64,000 nt of DNA from Myxococcales bacterium (lineage in GTDB: Bacteria > Myxococcota_A > Polyangia > Haliangiales > Haliangiaceae), in NCBI GenBank assembly GCA_947483555.1, contig CANKMW010000011.1, forward strand, positions 62,001 to 126,000. Direction: 5' to 3'. The stretch's first letter is position 1. Every line of letters starts with the position of its first letter. Both the position numbers and the translations under genes were made by a program. The notes under the pieces were generated by a model. The model was not told the DNA's origin. It saw nothing but the letters and a program-made list of their open reading frames with translations, and made no database searches. Of the stretch, positions 53,430-64,000 are shown piece after piece.

Positions 53430-53435
53430 TACGCT
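53430..53435 (+). promoter_or_regulatory. Internal -10-like box TACGCT before the second kinase gene
   Basis: TACGCT lies 7 nt before GTG 53443. The same hexamer precedes the Uma2 gene at 8 nt. It would allow the kinase and hydrolase to be expressed separately from the genes upstream. Confidence 0.45.
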
Positions 53436-53442
53436 AGCTGAC

Positions 53443-55379
<1,937 letters not shown>

Positions 55380-55383
<4 letters not shown>

Positions 55384-56336
55384 CCGTCGCCGCCCACGTC
55401 GTGGAGCCGGCCGCGTGGACCACCGGCAAGGCGCGGGTCGCGCCGGGCGTCGAGTTGACGTACGACGTGGCCGGGCAGGGCGAGGCGCTGCTCCTGATCA
55501 TGGGGATCGGCGCGCAGCGCATCTTCTGGGACGATCGCCTGTGCGCTCGGTTCGTGGCGCGCGGGTTCCGGGTGATCCGCTTCGATCACCGCGACATCGG
55601 GCAGTCGACGCGGCTCGATCACCTGCCGGTGCCGCGGCCGTGGCCGGTCCTGGGCCGCCGCCTCGCCGGCCTCCCGATCGACGCGCCGTACACGCTGTCC
55701 GACATGGCCGCCGACTCGATCGCGCTGCTCGACCACCTCGGCGCCGATCGGGCCCACGTCGTCGGCTGCTCGATGGGCGGCATGATCGCGCAGCATGTCG
55801 CGATCGAACACCCGGCGCGGGTCGCGTCACTGACGTCGATCATGTCGACCCCGGGCTCGCGACGCTTCATGGTGACCGGGAAGCCGTCGGCGCTCCAGGC
55901 CTTGTTGTCGCGGGCGCCGCGGACCGCCGACGAGGCTGCCGACAGCGCGGTCGGGTTCGTGCGCGTCCTCGGTGGCTCGCGCTACGACATCGACACCGAG
56001 GTGGTGCGCTCGCTCGCTCGGGTCGCCTTCGAGCGGCGCGGATCGCCGCGCGGCTTCCTGCGCCACCTCGCCGCGGTGTGCGCGTCCGGCGATCGCACCC
56101 GGGCGCTGGCCCGGGTGCGGGCACCGACCCTGGTCTTCCACGGCAGCGACGATCCCCTGATCCCGGTCGCCGCCGGTCGCGCCACCGCGCGGGCCGTCCC
56201 CGGCGCCCGCCTCCACGTCGTCGACGGCATGGGGCACCACATGCCGCCGGGGGTGTGGGACGAGATGGAGCTCGCGATCGTCGGCAACACGGCCCGCGCC
56301 GCGGTCAACCGGAGCCGGGCCGCAAACGCGTCATGA
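55380..56336 (+). CDS. Alpha/beta hydrolase (RdmC/DnrP esterase-like)
   Basis: The 318-residue hydrolase has nucleophile elbow GCSMGG (about 129-134), acid loop 'VFHGSDDPLIP' and catalytic His in 'VDGMGHHMPP'. The 'WDDRLCARFVARGFRVIRFDHRDIGQSTR' stretch is typical of the aclacinomycin methylesterase (RdmC)-like subgroup, though the true substrate is unknown. GTG 55380 overlaps the kinase stop (GTGA). It has no signal peptide, so it is cytosolic. The 3' end overlaps the small convergent gene by 32 bases. Confidence 0.9.
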
Positions 56337-56532
56337 CCTCGGTCAGCTGGGCCCGCTGATCCGTGGTCCGCGCCCACTCGACCGCCTCGGGATTGACGTC
56401 GTCGAGCGTGCAGGCGTGGAGCTGATAGTAGCTCGGCTCGATCGCCAGCACCCGCGCCGCCACCTCGGGCGACGCGAAGATCCCGACGATCCTCCCACCG
56501 CCCAGCGTATCGACCACGCAGAAGAGGTTCAC
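56305..56532 (-). CDS. Small cytosolic protein of unknown function
   Basis: The 75-residue protein has a compact alpha/beta sequence 'NLFCVVDTLGGGRIVGIFASPEVAARVLAIEPSYYQLHACTLD'. It reads like a small domain of the sort that records position or identity in larger proteins. It was not recognised. GTG 56532 has TACCGT (56539-56544) 6 nt upstream and no Shine-Dalgarno. The tail overlaps the hydrolase gene. Confidence 0.7.
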   Translation of the reverse strand: MNLFCVVDTLGGGRIVGIFASPEVAARVLAIEPSYYQLHACTLDDVNPEAVEWARTTDQRAQLTEVMTRLRPGSG

Positions 56533-56538
56533 GCGGCA

Positions 56539-56544
56539 ACGGTA
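56539..56544 (-). promoter_or_regulatory. -10-like box TACCGT for the 75-residue protein gene
   Basis: TACCGT on the minus strand ends 6 nt before GTG 56532. It fits the leaderless pattern. Confidence 0.4.
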
Positions 56545-56624
56545 GCAGGCGGTCGGCTCGCCACCACTGCGTCGTGAGCCTGATCCCGACGGCATCCGGA
56601 GGTAAGATCAGGCACGGAGGTCAC

Positions 56625-56831
56625 ATGAAGCTCGCCACTCCGCTCCTCGCCATGATCGTGGCATCGACGTTCGCCTTCGGCTCGATCGGCTGCGTGGTCC
56701 GCACCCGGACCGGCCCGGCCTACCGCGATGGGCATCCCAGCAGCCACCGCCACGACCACTGCCACAACCGCGGCGGCAAGCACAACAAGCGGGTCTGCCA
56801 CAGCCACCCGCACGGCCCCGGTCATCACTGA
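56625..56831 (+). CDS. Small His-rich lipoprotein
   Basis: The 68-residue precursor has a signal peptide with lipobox GSIGC. The mature part is only about 46 residues and holds many His and two Cys ('SSHRHDHCHNRGG', 'VCHSHPHGPGHH'). It could bind transition metals at the envelope (inference). GGAGG lies 4 nt before ATG 56625; the in-frame ATG at 56574 lacks these features. Confidence 0.75.
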   Translation: MKLATPLLAMIVASTFAFGSIGCVVRTRTGPAYRDGHPSSHRHDHCHNRGGKHNKRVCHSHPHGPGHH

Positions 56832-56867
56832 CCGAGGTCAGTGACCGAGGTCAGTGACCGAGGTCAG
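56829..56867. repeat. Three tandem 13-bp palindromic units between convergent genes
   Basis: TGACCGAGGTCAG occurs three times in direct succession, and each copy contains the dyad TGACC-GA-GGTCA. The array begins at the His-rich lipoprotein stop and ends 9 bp before the lpd stop. It probably serves as a bidirectional terminator; a protein-binding array is the alternative. Confidence 0.85.
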
Positions 56868-56875
56868 CGCCGACG

Positions 56876-58303
56876 TCAGAGATGGATGGCGTGGCCGAGC
56901 GCGTCCTCGCTGGCTTCCTTGATCGCCTCGGCGAACGTGGGGTGGGCGTGAACGGTGAAGACCAGTGACTCGACGTTGACCTCGGTGGACTTGGCCAGGG
57001 TCAGCTCGGCGATCAGGTCGGTCACCGCCGGCCCGATGAGGTGGGCGCCGACCAGCGCGCCGGTCTCGGCGTGCCAGATGGTCTTCACGAAGCCGGGGTA
57101 CTCGCTGGCCGCCATGGTCTTGCCGAGCGGGCGGAACGGGAACCGGCCGACCTTGATCGGGACCCCGGCCTGTCGGGCCTTCTCCTCGGTCAGGCCGACC
57201 GAGGCGATCTCGGGGTGACAGTAGGTGCAGGCGGGGATGGTCGTGTAGTCGACCGCGCGGGTCGGGTGCTGGGCGATCTGCTCGGCGACGAACACGCCCT
57301 CCGCCGACGCGGTATGCGCCAGGCCGCGGCCGATCACGTCGCCGAGCGCCCACAGGCCGTCGCCGCACGACAGCCGCTCGTCGACCTTGATGAAGCCCCG
57401 CTCCAGCGTGACCCCGAGGGCGTCGAGCCCGAGGCCCTCGGTGTTGGGCGAGATGCCGACCGCGCACAGCAGCACGTCGGCGTCGAGCGTCTGCGGCGTA
57501 CCGCCGGCGGCCGGCTCGATGGTCACGGTGGCGCGGTCGCCGGCGTTGCGGGCGCTGGTCACCTTGTGACCGAGGAAGAGCTTCATGCCCTTCTTCTCGA
57601 ACGCCTTCTTGAGCTCGGCGGAGACCTCGGCGTCCTCGTTGGGCACCAGGCGGGGCAGGTACTCGATGATCGTCACCGCGGTGCCGAGCGCCCGGTAGAA
57701 CGACGCGAACTCGACGCCGATCGCGCCGGCGCCGATGACGAGCATGGACGCCGGCTGCGCCGGCAGCGTCATCGCCTTGCGATACTCGATGAGGCGCTCG
57801 CCGTCGAGCACCATGCCGGGCAGGGCGCGGGCGCGGGCGCCGGTGGCCACGATGACGTGCCGGGCCTTGATCACCCGGGTGCCGCCGGCGAGCAGCTCGA
57901 CCTGCACCTGATGCGGTTGCCAGGCGCCGCCGCGCGGCAAGAGCCGCGCCGTCCCGGCGACGTGCTCGATCTTGTTCTTGCGCAGGAGGAACGCGACGCC
58001 CTTGGAGATCTTTTCGGCGACGTCGCGGCTGCGCTTGATCACGGCCGGGAAGTCGGCGCGCGGATTGTCGACGGCGAGGCCGAACTCCTTGGCGCGGTGG
58101 AACAGCTCCAGCACCTCGGCGGTCCGCAGCAACGCCTTGGTCGGGATGCAGCCCCAGTTGAGGCAGATGCCGCCGAGCTCGGCCTTCTCGACGCACGCGG
58201 TCGTGAGGCCGAGCTGGGCGGCGCGGATCGCCGCCACGTAGCCGCCGGGACCGGAGCCGATGACCACGACATCGAGAACGTCTGGCGGTGCTTGATCGGT
58301 CAT
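56876..58303 (-). CDS. lpdA: Dihydrolipoyl dehydrogenase (E3)
   Basis: The 475-residue flavoprotein re-oxidises dihydrolipoamide of the pyruvate dehydrogenase complex with NAD+. The FAD site is GSGPGG (about 17-22) and the redox disulfide GGICLNWGCIPTK has the expected C-x4-C. The NAD-binding motif is 'VIGAGAIGVEFASFYRALG', and the C-terminal 'HAHPTFAEAI' supplies the His-Glu pair. Length is normal. It is last gene of the operon, 7 bp after the E2 stop, which marks it as the PDH-specific E3. Confidence 0.96.
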   Translation of the reverse strand: MTDQAPPDVLDVVVIGSGPGGYVAAIRAAQLGLTTACVEKAELGGICLNWGCIPTKALLRTAEVLELFHRAKEFGLAVDNPRADFPAVIKRSRDVAEKISKGVAFLLRKNKIEHVAGTARLLPRGGAWQPHQVQVELLAGGTRVIKARHVIVATGARARALPGMVLDGERLIEYRKAMTLPAQPASMLVIGAGAIGVEFASFYRALGTAVTIIEYLPRLVPNEDAEVSAELKKAFEKKGMKLFLGHKVTSARNAGDRATVTIEPAAGGTPQTLDADVLLCAVGISPNTEGLGLDALGVTLERGFIKVDERLSCGDGLWALGDVIGRGLAHTASAEGVFVAEQIAQHPTRAVDYTTIPACTYCHPEIASVGLTEEKARQAGVPIKVGRFPFRPLGKTMAASEYPGFVKTIWHAETGALVGAHLIGPAVTDLIAELTLAKSTEVNVESLVFTVHAHPTFAEAIKEASEDALGHAIHL

Positions 58304-58310
58304 GGGATCC

Positions 58311-59708
<1,398 letters not shown>

Positions 59709-59746
59709 GATGTTCCTCTCGGTCCAGCTCGAGTCAGTCGCGCCGG

Positions 59747-60727
<981 letters not shown>

Positions 60728-60729
60728 GG

Positions 60730-61728
60730 TTACACCTTCTCCACGTACGAGAGGTAGTCGTCGGCGGCCGGGCTGTCCTCGGCGAACCGGACCGCATCTT
60801 CGATCTCGGCCTTGACGTCGTCCTCGAGCGCCGTCAACGCCGCCTCGTCCATGCCGACCTCGACCAGGCGCGCCCGGCAGCGGTTGAGCGGGTCGCGGCG
60901 CCGCCACTCCTCGACCTCATCCTTGGTCCGATACAGGCCGGGGTCGCTCATCGAGTGGCCGCGGAAGCGGTAGGTGATGACCTCGACCAGGGTCGGCTCG
61001 CCGGTCTCGCGGGCCCGCTCGACCGCCTCGGCGATGCGGCGCTTGACCTTGATCACGTCGTCGCCGTCGAAGCGGTCGCGCGGCATGCCGTGAGCCAGCG
61101 CGCGCAGCGACACGTCCTCGACCGCCAGCGAGCGGTAGAGCGGGGTGCCCATCGAGTACTGGTTGTTCTCGCAGATGAGCACGATCGGCAGCTTCCACAG
61201 CGCGGCCAGCGACAGCCCCTCGGCGAAGCCGCCGATGGTCGACGCCCCCTCGCCGAAGAAGCACAGCGTCACTCGCCCGTCGCCACGGTACTTCGACGCG
61301 AACGCGGCGCCGGCGGCGATCGGCACGTGGCCGCCGACGATGCCGTAGCCGCCCAGGAAGTTGGTGGCCTTGTCGAACAGGTGCATCGAGCCGCCCAGAC
61401 CGCGCACCAGCCCGGTCTTCTTGCCGTACAGCTCGGCGAGGATCGGACGCGCCGGGACGCCCTTGGCGTAGGCGTGGCCGTGCTCGCGGTAGGTGGCGAC
61501 CACGTAGTCGTCGGGGCGCAGCGCGGCGATGGCGCCGGTGCACACCGCCTCCTGGCCGATGATGAGGTGGAGGAAGCCGCCGATCTTGCCCTGCGAGTAC
61601 GCCTTGGCCGAGGCCTCCTCGAGGCGGCGGATGGCGAGCATCTGGCGGTAGAGCGGGGCCAGCTCCTCGACCGTGGTCGACGGCAGCTCGTCATGGAGCT
61701 CGACCCGCGCGGTCTCCGGTGTCTTCAT
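60730..61728 (-). CDS. pdhA: Pyruvate dehydrogenase E1 component, alpha subunit
   Basis: The 332-residue subunit carries the thiamine diphosphate motif from 'FFGEGASTIGGFAEGLSLAALWKLPIVLICENN' (GEG where many have GDG). 'YREHGHAYAKG', 'GGSMHLFD' and the conserved phosphorylation-loop-like 'YRFRGHSMSDPGLYRTKDEV' are also present. It is first gene of the E1alpha-E1beta-E2-E3 operon. ATG 61728 is preferred because TATGGT lies 10 nt upstream; GTG 61749 and ATG 61743 are in frame and possible. The enzyme feeds acetyl-CoA into the TCA cycle. Confidence 0.95.
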   Translation of the reverse strand: MKTPETARVELHDELPSTTVEELAPLYRQMLAIRRLEEASAKAYSQGKIGGFLHLIIGQEAVCTGAIAALRPDDYVVATYREHGHAYAKGVPARPILAELYGKKTGLVRGLGGSMHLFDKATNFLGGYGIVGGHVPIAAGAAFASKYRGDGRVTLCFFGEGASTIGGFAEGLSLAALWKLPIVLICENNQYSMGTPLYRSLAVEDVSLRALAHGMPRDRFDGDDVIKVKRRIAEAVERARETGEPTLVEVITYRFRGHSMSDPGLYRTKDEVEEWRRRDPLNRCRARLVEVGMDEAALTALEDDVKAEIEDAVRFAEDSPAADDYLSYVEKV

Positions 61729-61738
61729 GGGGATGGCG

Positions 61739-61744
61739 ACCATA
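61739..61744 (-). promoter_or_regulatory. -10-like box TATGGT for the pdh operon
   Basis: TATGGT on the minus strand lies 10 nt before ATG 61728, without a Shine-Dalgarno. This supports the shorter E1alpha start. Confidence 0.4.
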
Positions 61745-61811
61745 GCCACGCCGCGCGGCGCTCGCCACTACGGGAGCGTCGAAACCATGTTGCCTTTCAC
61801 AACGTTATTCA

Positions 61812-61829
61812 GGGGACCTTCCCGTCCCC
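61812..61829 (-). terminator. Hairpin copy 1 upstream of the pdh operon
   Basis: GGGGAC-CTTCCC-GTCCCC forms a perfect 6-bp stem with a 6-nt loop. The identical 18-bp element recurs at 61890. On the minus strand it is followed by TGAATAACGTTGTG, so it could end the lipoprotein transcript or lie in a pdh leader. Confidence 0.5.
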
Positions 61830-61889
61830 TCTGCCGGGGTACAGGCCCCCGGCATTCACCCCTCGCCGCGCGTCGCGTCGCGCGCCAGC

Positions 61890-61907
61890 GGGGACCTTCC
61901 CGTCCCC
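61890..61907 (-). terminator. Hairpin copy 2, just after the small lipoprotein gene
   Basis: This is an exact copy of the 18-bp hairpin at 61812. It lies 4 bp past the lipoprotein stop at 61912. The pair brackets a GC-rich CGCG-containing segment. Confidence 0.55.
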
Positions 61908-61911
61908 GGGT

Positions 61912-62352
61912 TCAGGGCAAGAGCCCGAGCCGCACCACTCCACTCGAGCCGACCGCGGTGGCGCGCCGGCTGTCGAGAAAGCTGCCGCCGGCGCTGTACG
62001 CCGACAGCGTCACCTCGGTGAACGTGAGCGGCAGCTTGTCGAAGAAGAACGAGCCGGCGCTGCACGGCACTGGCCGCACGGCGTGCTGATCGCCGGTGGT
62101 GGGATCGGCGATGGCGAGCTCGAGCTCGCCGACGTCGGCGCAGGCCCCGCTCTGGTCGGTGGCGAGGCCGTGGACGGTCCACTCGATGCGCAGCGCATAG
62201 ACCCCGGCGGCGCTCGCGCATTCGCCGACCCGGGTGCACACCAGGTCGCCGCAGTCGCGGTCGGTGCGGCAGCTGTCGTCGCCGGCCGTGGAGAAGCAGC
62301 CGGCGGCCGCGGCGGTGGCGGCGATCAGGGCGGCAGTGGCGGCAGGCCCCAT
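61912..62352 (-). CDS. Small secreted lipoprotein
   Basis: The 146-residue precursor has lipobox AAAGC. The mature N-terminus has a Cys-rich 'DDSCRTDRDCGDLVCTRVGEC' unit like the Cys modules of myxobacterial surface proteins. A beta-rich domain of about 90 residues follows ('GVYALRIEWTVHG', 'PLTFTEVTLSAYSAGGSF'). ATG 62352 is preferred over GTG 62358 because TACGAT (62359-62364) then lies 6 nt upstream. The function is unknown. Confidence 0.8.
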   Translation of the reverse strand: MGPAATAALIAATAAAAGCFSTAGDDSCRTDRDCGDLVCTRVGECASAAGVYALRIEWTVHGLATDQSGACADVGELELAIADPTTGDQHAVRPVPCSAGSFFFDKLPLTFTEVTLSAYSAGGSFLDSRRATAVGSSGVVRLGLLP

Positions 62353-62358
62353 GTCCAC

Positions 62359-62364
62359 ATCGTA
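62359..62364 (-). promoter_or_regulatory. -10-like box TACGAT for the small lipoprotein gene
   Basis: TACGAT on the minus strand ends 6 nt before ATG 62352. The alternative GTG 62358 would abut it directly and is therefore unlikely. Confidence 0.5.
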
Positions 62365-62402
62365 GCGCGAGGCGGCGCCGGCAGCGAACCCAACCTGATC
62401 GG

Positions 62403-63818
62403 TCAGGGGGTCACGTAGATCGGGCTGGCGTAGATCCAGGTGTGCTCCATGTCGGCGTAACCAGTCCCGAGCTGGCGGAAGTACGGGCCCAGGTAGTGCG
62501 GCCGCATCAGCACCTCGACGCGATACGCCCCCGCCAGGTCGAGCGGCGCCGACAGGGTCGGCCCGGGACCGGCGGCGACCTCGGTCGGACCGCCGGCCGT
62601 GACCCGGATGATGCGGGCCCGGATCACCGGCGCCGGCAGCTCGCCGGGCAGCTCGAAGATCGAGGGCACGCTGACCTCGAGCGTCGCGCCAGCGCTGACC
62701 GCGACCTCGCCGCCGAGCTCGGCGACCGCGCTGCCGCCAGCGACCGCGCGAGCGTCGAAGCCCACCGGCGTGCCCAGGACGTCGAAGGCCACGAACATGC
62801 GGCCGCCGCGCAACGCGGCCTCGATCGCCACCGGATCGGTCCGGTCGCTGACCAGCGCGACGTTCGAGAACCAGCGCAGCATGCGACGGTACGAGTCGCC
62901 GCGCTCGCCGTCCTTGAGCAGGATCGGGAGCGCGTTCTGGTGGGCGTCGGTGCCACCCGAGCCGGCGACGCGACGGCCCATCGCCAGCAGCTCGTCCCAG
63001 CGCGCGATCGACGGGCCGTTGGGCAACAGGAACGACAGGATCGCGAGGTCGGGTTCGGGACCACCGGGATTGGTGTCGGCGAACTCGGCGACCGCCTGGA
63101 TGGCGCCGAAGCTGGGCAGGCCGAGCCGCTCGACGCGGATGTCGGGGTCGATGTTGGCGTGCAGCTGGTAGACCTCGATCCCATCAGGCGCCAGCGTCAG
63201 CAGCTCGGCGGTGGTGCGGCCTTCGGTGTGCGGGATCCACACCGTGGCGCCGGCGGCGCGGAACGCGGCGACCGTCGCCGCGTCGTCGCCGTCGTAGGTG
63301 GCATGGCGCTCGCTCGCCGTGCCGCTGACGTGGCGGTCGAGCATGATCGGCATGATCGGGTTCTCGCTGCCGACCGTGATCAGCGCGCCCGGTCCGTCGG
63401 GGCAGGCGAGGCGCGACGCGATGGGGCCACCGCTGCTGTCGAGCACCAGCTGGTCACCGCCGCGGCGCGAGAACAGGGTCTCGAAGGCCTCGTCGGCCAT
63501 GCTGTCGTCATGATCGGTGAGCGCGGCGTAGTCCATGCGCGTGGTGCACAGCGCGGCGCGCAGGTCGGCCAGGCAGTCCTCGTCCACGGCGCCGCCGGGG
63601 CGCGGCTCGCCGTCGCAGGCGTCGTGCGAGTACGGCGAGTGCAGGTGGATGATGCCGCGCGCCGGCTGCAGCCCCCGGCGATCGCCCATCACGTTCGATG
63701 GCGGCAGGTCGCGGTGCCAGGTCGGGAGCGAGGCGTCGGGCGGCGCGCCACCGTCGTCGCCGCAGGCGGCCAGAGCAACGAGCACCGACGCGGACACCAG
63801 CGGCGCAGAGATCCTCAT
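62403..63818 (-). CDS. Secreted lipoprotein of the PHP / CehA-McbA metallohydrolase family
   Basis: The 471-residue protein has lipobox ALAAC. PHP-type metal ligands occur in order: 'GIIHLHSPYSHDAC' (about 56-69), 'YAALTDHDDS', 'TVGSENP', 'TVWIPHTEG' and 'GSGGTDAHQNA'. A C-terminal beta domain follows (about 350-471). CehA/McbA relatives hydrolyse phosphoester or carbamate-like bonds; the substrate here is unknown. It acts at the envelope. It has its own -10 box TAGCCT and is followed by the small lipoprotein gene on the same strand, 50 bp away. Confidence 0.88.
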   Translation of the reverse strand: MRISAPLVSASVLVALAACGDDGGAPPDASLPTWHRDLPPSNVMGDRRGLQPARGIIHLHSPYSHDACDGEPRPGGAVDEDCLADLRAALCTTRMDYAALTDHDDSMADEAFETLFSRRGGDQLVLDSSGGPIASRLACPDGPGALITVGSENPIMPIMLDRHVSGTASERHATYDGDDAATVAAFRAAGATVWIPHTEGRTTAELLTLAPDGIEVYQLHANIDPDIRVERLGLPSFGAIQAVAEFADTNPGGPEPDLAILSFLLPNGPSIARWDELLAMGRRVAGSGGTDAHQNALPILLKDGERGDSYRRMLRWFSNVALVSDRTDPVAIEAALRGGRMFVAFDVLGTPVGFDARAVAGGSAVAELGGEVAVSAGATLEVSVPSIFELPGELPAPVIRARIIRVTAGGPTEVAAGPGPTLSAPLDLAGAYRVEVLMRPHYLGPYFRQLGTGYADMEHTWIYASPIYVTP

Positions 63819-63825
63819 CCGCCGC

Positions 63826-63831
63826 AGGCTA
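63826..63831 (-). promoter_or_regulatory. -10-like box TAGCCT for the PHP lipoprotein gene
   Basis: TAGCCT on the minus strand ends 7 nt before ATG 63818, and there is no Shine-Dalgarno. Confidence 0.5.
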
Positions 63832-63881
63832 CCCGGCTTCGCAGGCGCGTGGGGTGGAAACCGCTGGCCGGGAGGAACCGA

Positions 63882-64000
63882 TCACGCGCCATCGGCCACC
63901 GCGCGGGCCCGCGCGGCGAGGCGCGCGTACACCGCGAACGTCACCGCCAGCGCCAGGCACACGCCGGAGACCAGGCCCCACATCCACAGGTGGTGCTCGC
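63882..64000 (-). CDS. Membrane protein, C-terminal fragment
   Basis: The frame read leftward from the window end gives a transmembrane helix 'WMWGLVSGVCLALAVTFAVYA', a basic stretch 'RLAARARAV' and a stop at 63882-63884. The gene begins beyond the window. The small size of the visible part does not allow a family call. Confidence 0.55.
   Translation of the reverse strand, partial: EHHLWMWGLVSGVCLALAVTFAVYARLAARARAVADGA

Overview
The window is about 70% GC, coding-dense DNA from what looks like a myxobacterium, probably of the Kofleriaceae/Haliangiales type. That is an inference from gene content: eukaryotic-like Ser/Thr kinases with TPR or PEGA tails, a kinase-linked ECF sigma factor, very large Ala-rich TPR proteins, many lipoproteins with PPC, IPT/TIG or Cys-rich modules, and sigma-54 promoters. 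No rRNA, tRNA, insertion sequence, integrase or CRISPR array was seen.

Layout. 1-4.5 kb: the 3' part of a large repeat and coiled-coil protein with a hydrophobic core resembling proteins of extracellular contractile injection loci, translationally coupled to a TPR protein. 4.4-7 kb: a methyltransferase-TPR fusion, divergent from an unrecognised gene. 7-11 kb: a Ser/Thr kinase with TPR tail and an ECF sigma factor. 11-17.4 kb: two secreted lipoproteins with beta-propeller segments and CxnCH haem-type motifs (hydrazine-synthase-alpha-like) around a HEAT-repeat protein; a textbook sigma-54 promoter precedes the first. 17.4-20 kb: a secreted protein of unknown function, a DUF5658 membrane protein and an acetyltransferase. 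19.9-25.4 kb: an alpha-2-macroglobulin-like protein split over two overlapping genes. 25.4-31.5 kb: a Uma2-type nuclease and the histidine degradation genes hutI, hutU and hutH, interrupted by an opposite-strand zinc-ribbon membrane protein flanked by striking simple repeats. 31.6-43.9 kb: two giant overlapping TPR genes with similar C-terminal domains. 44-50.8 kb: secreted lipoproteins (PPC protein, IPT/TIG metzincin, Tat-type Cys-peptidase-like protein), two of them behind sigma-54-like promoters. 50.9-56.3 kb: a four-gene chain with GTGA overlaps (membrane protein, alpha/alpha-barrel protein, Ser/Thr kinase, alpha/beta hydrolase). 56.3-61.7 kb: two tiny genes, then the complete pyruvate dehydrogenase operon E1alpha-E1beta-E2-E3 on the minus strand. 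61.9-64 kb: two lipoproteins, one a PHP-type metallohydrolase, and a truncated membrane protein.

Two regulatory patterns run through the window. Many first genes have a TAnnnT -10-like hexamer 6-10 nt before the start codon and no Shine-Dalgarno sequence, suggesting leaderless transcripts; I used this to choose several starts. Three secreted-protein genes instead have GG-N10-GC sigma-54-like elements. Simple repeats (6-, 12-, 13- and 27-nt units) recur both inside and between genes.
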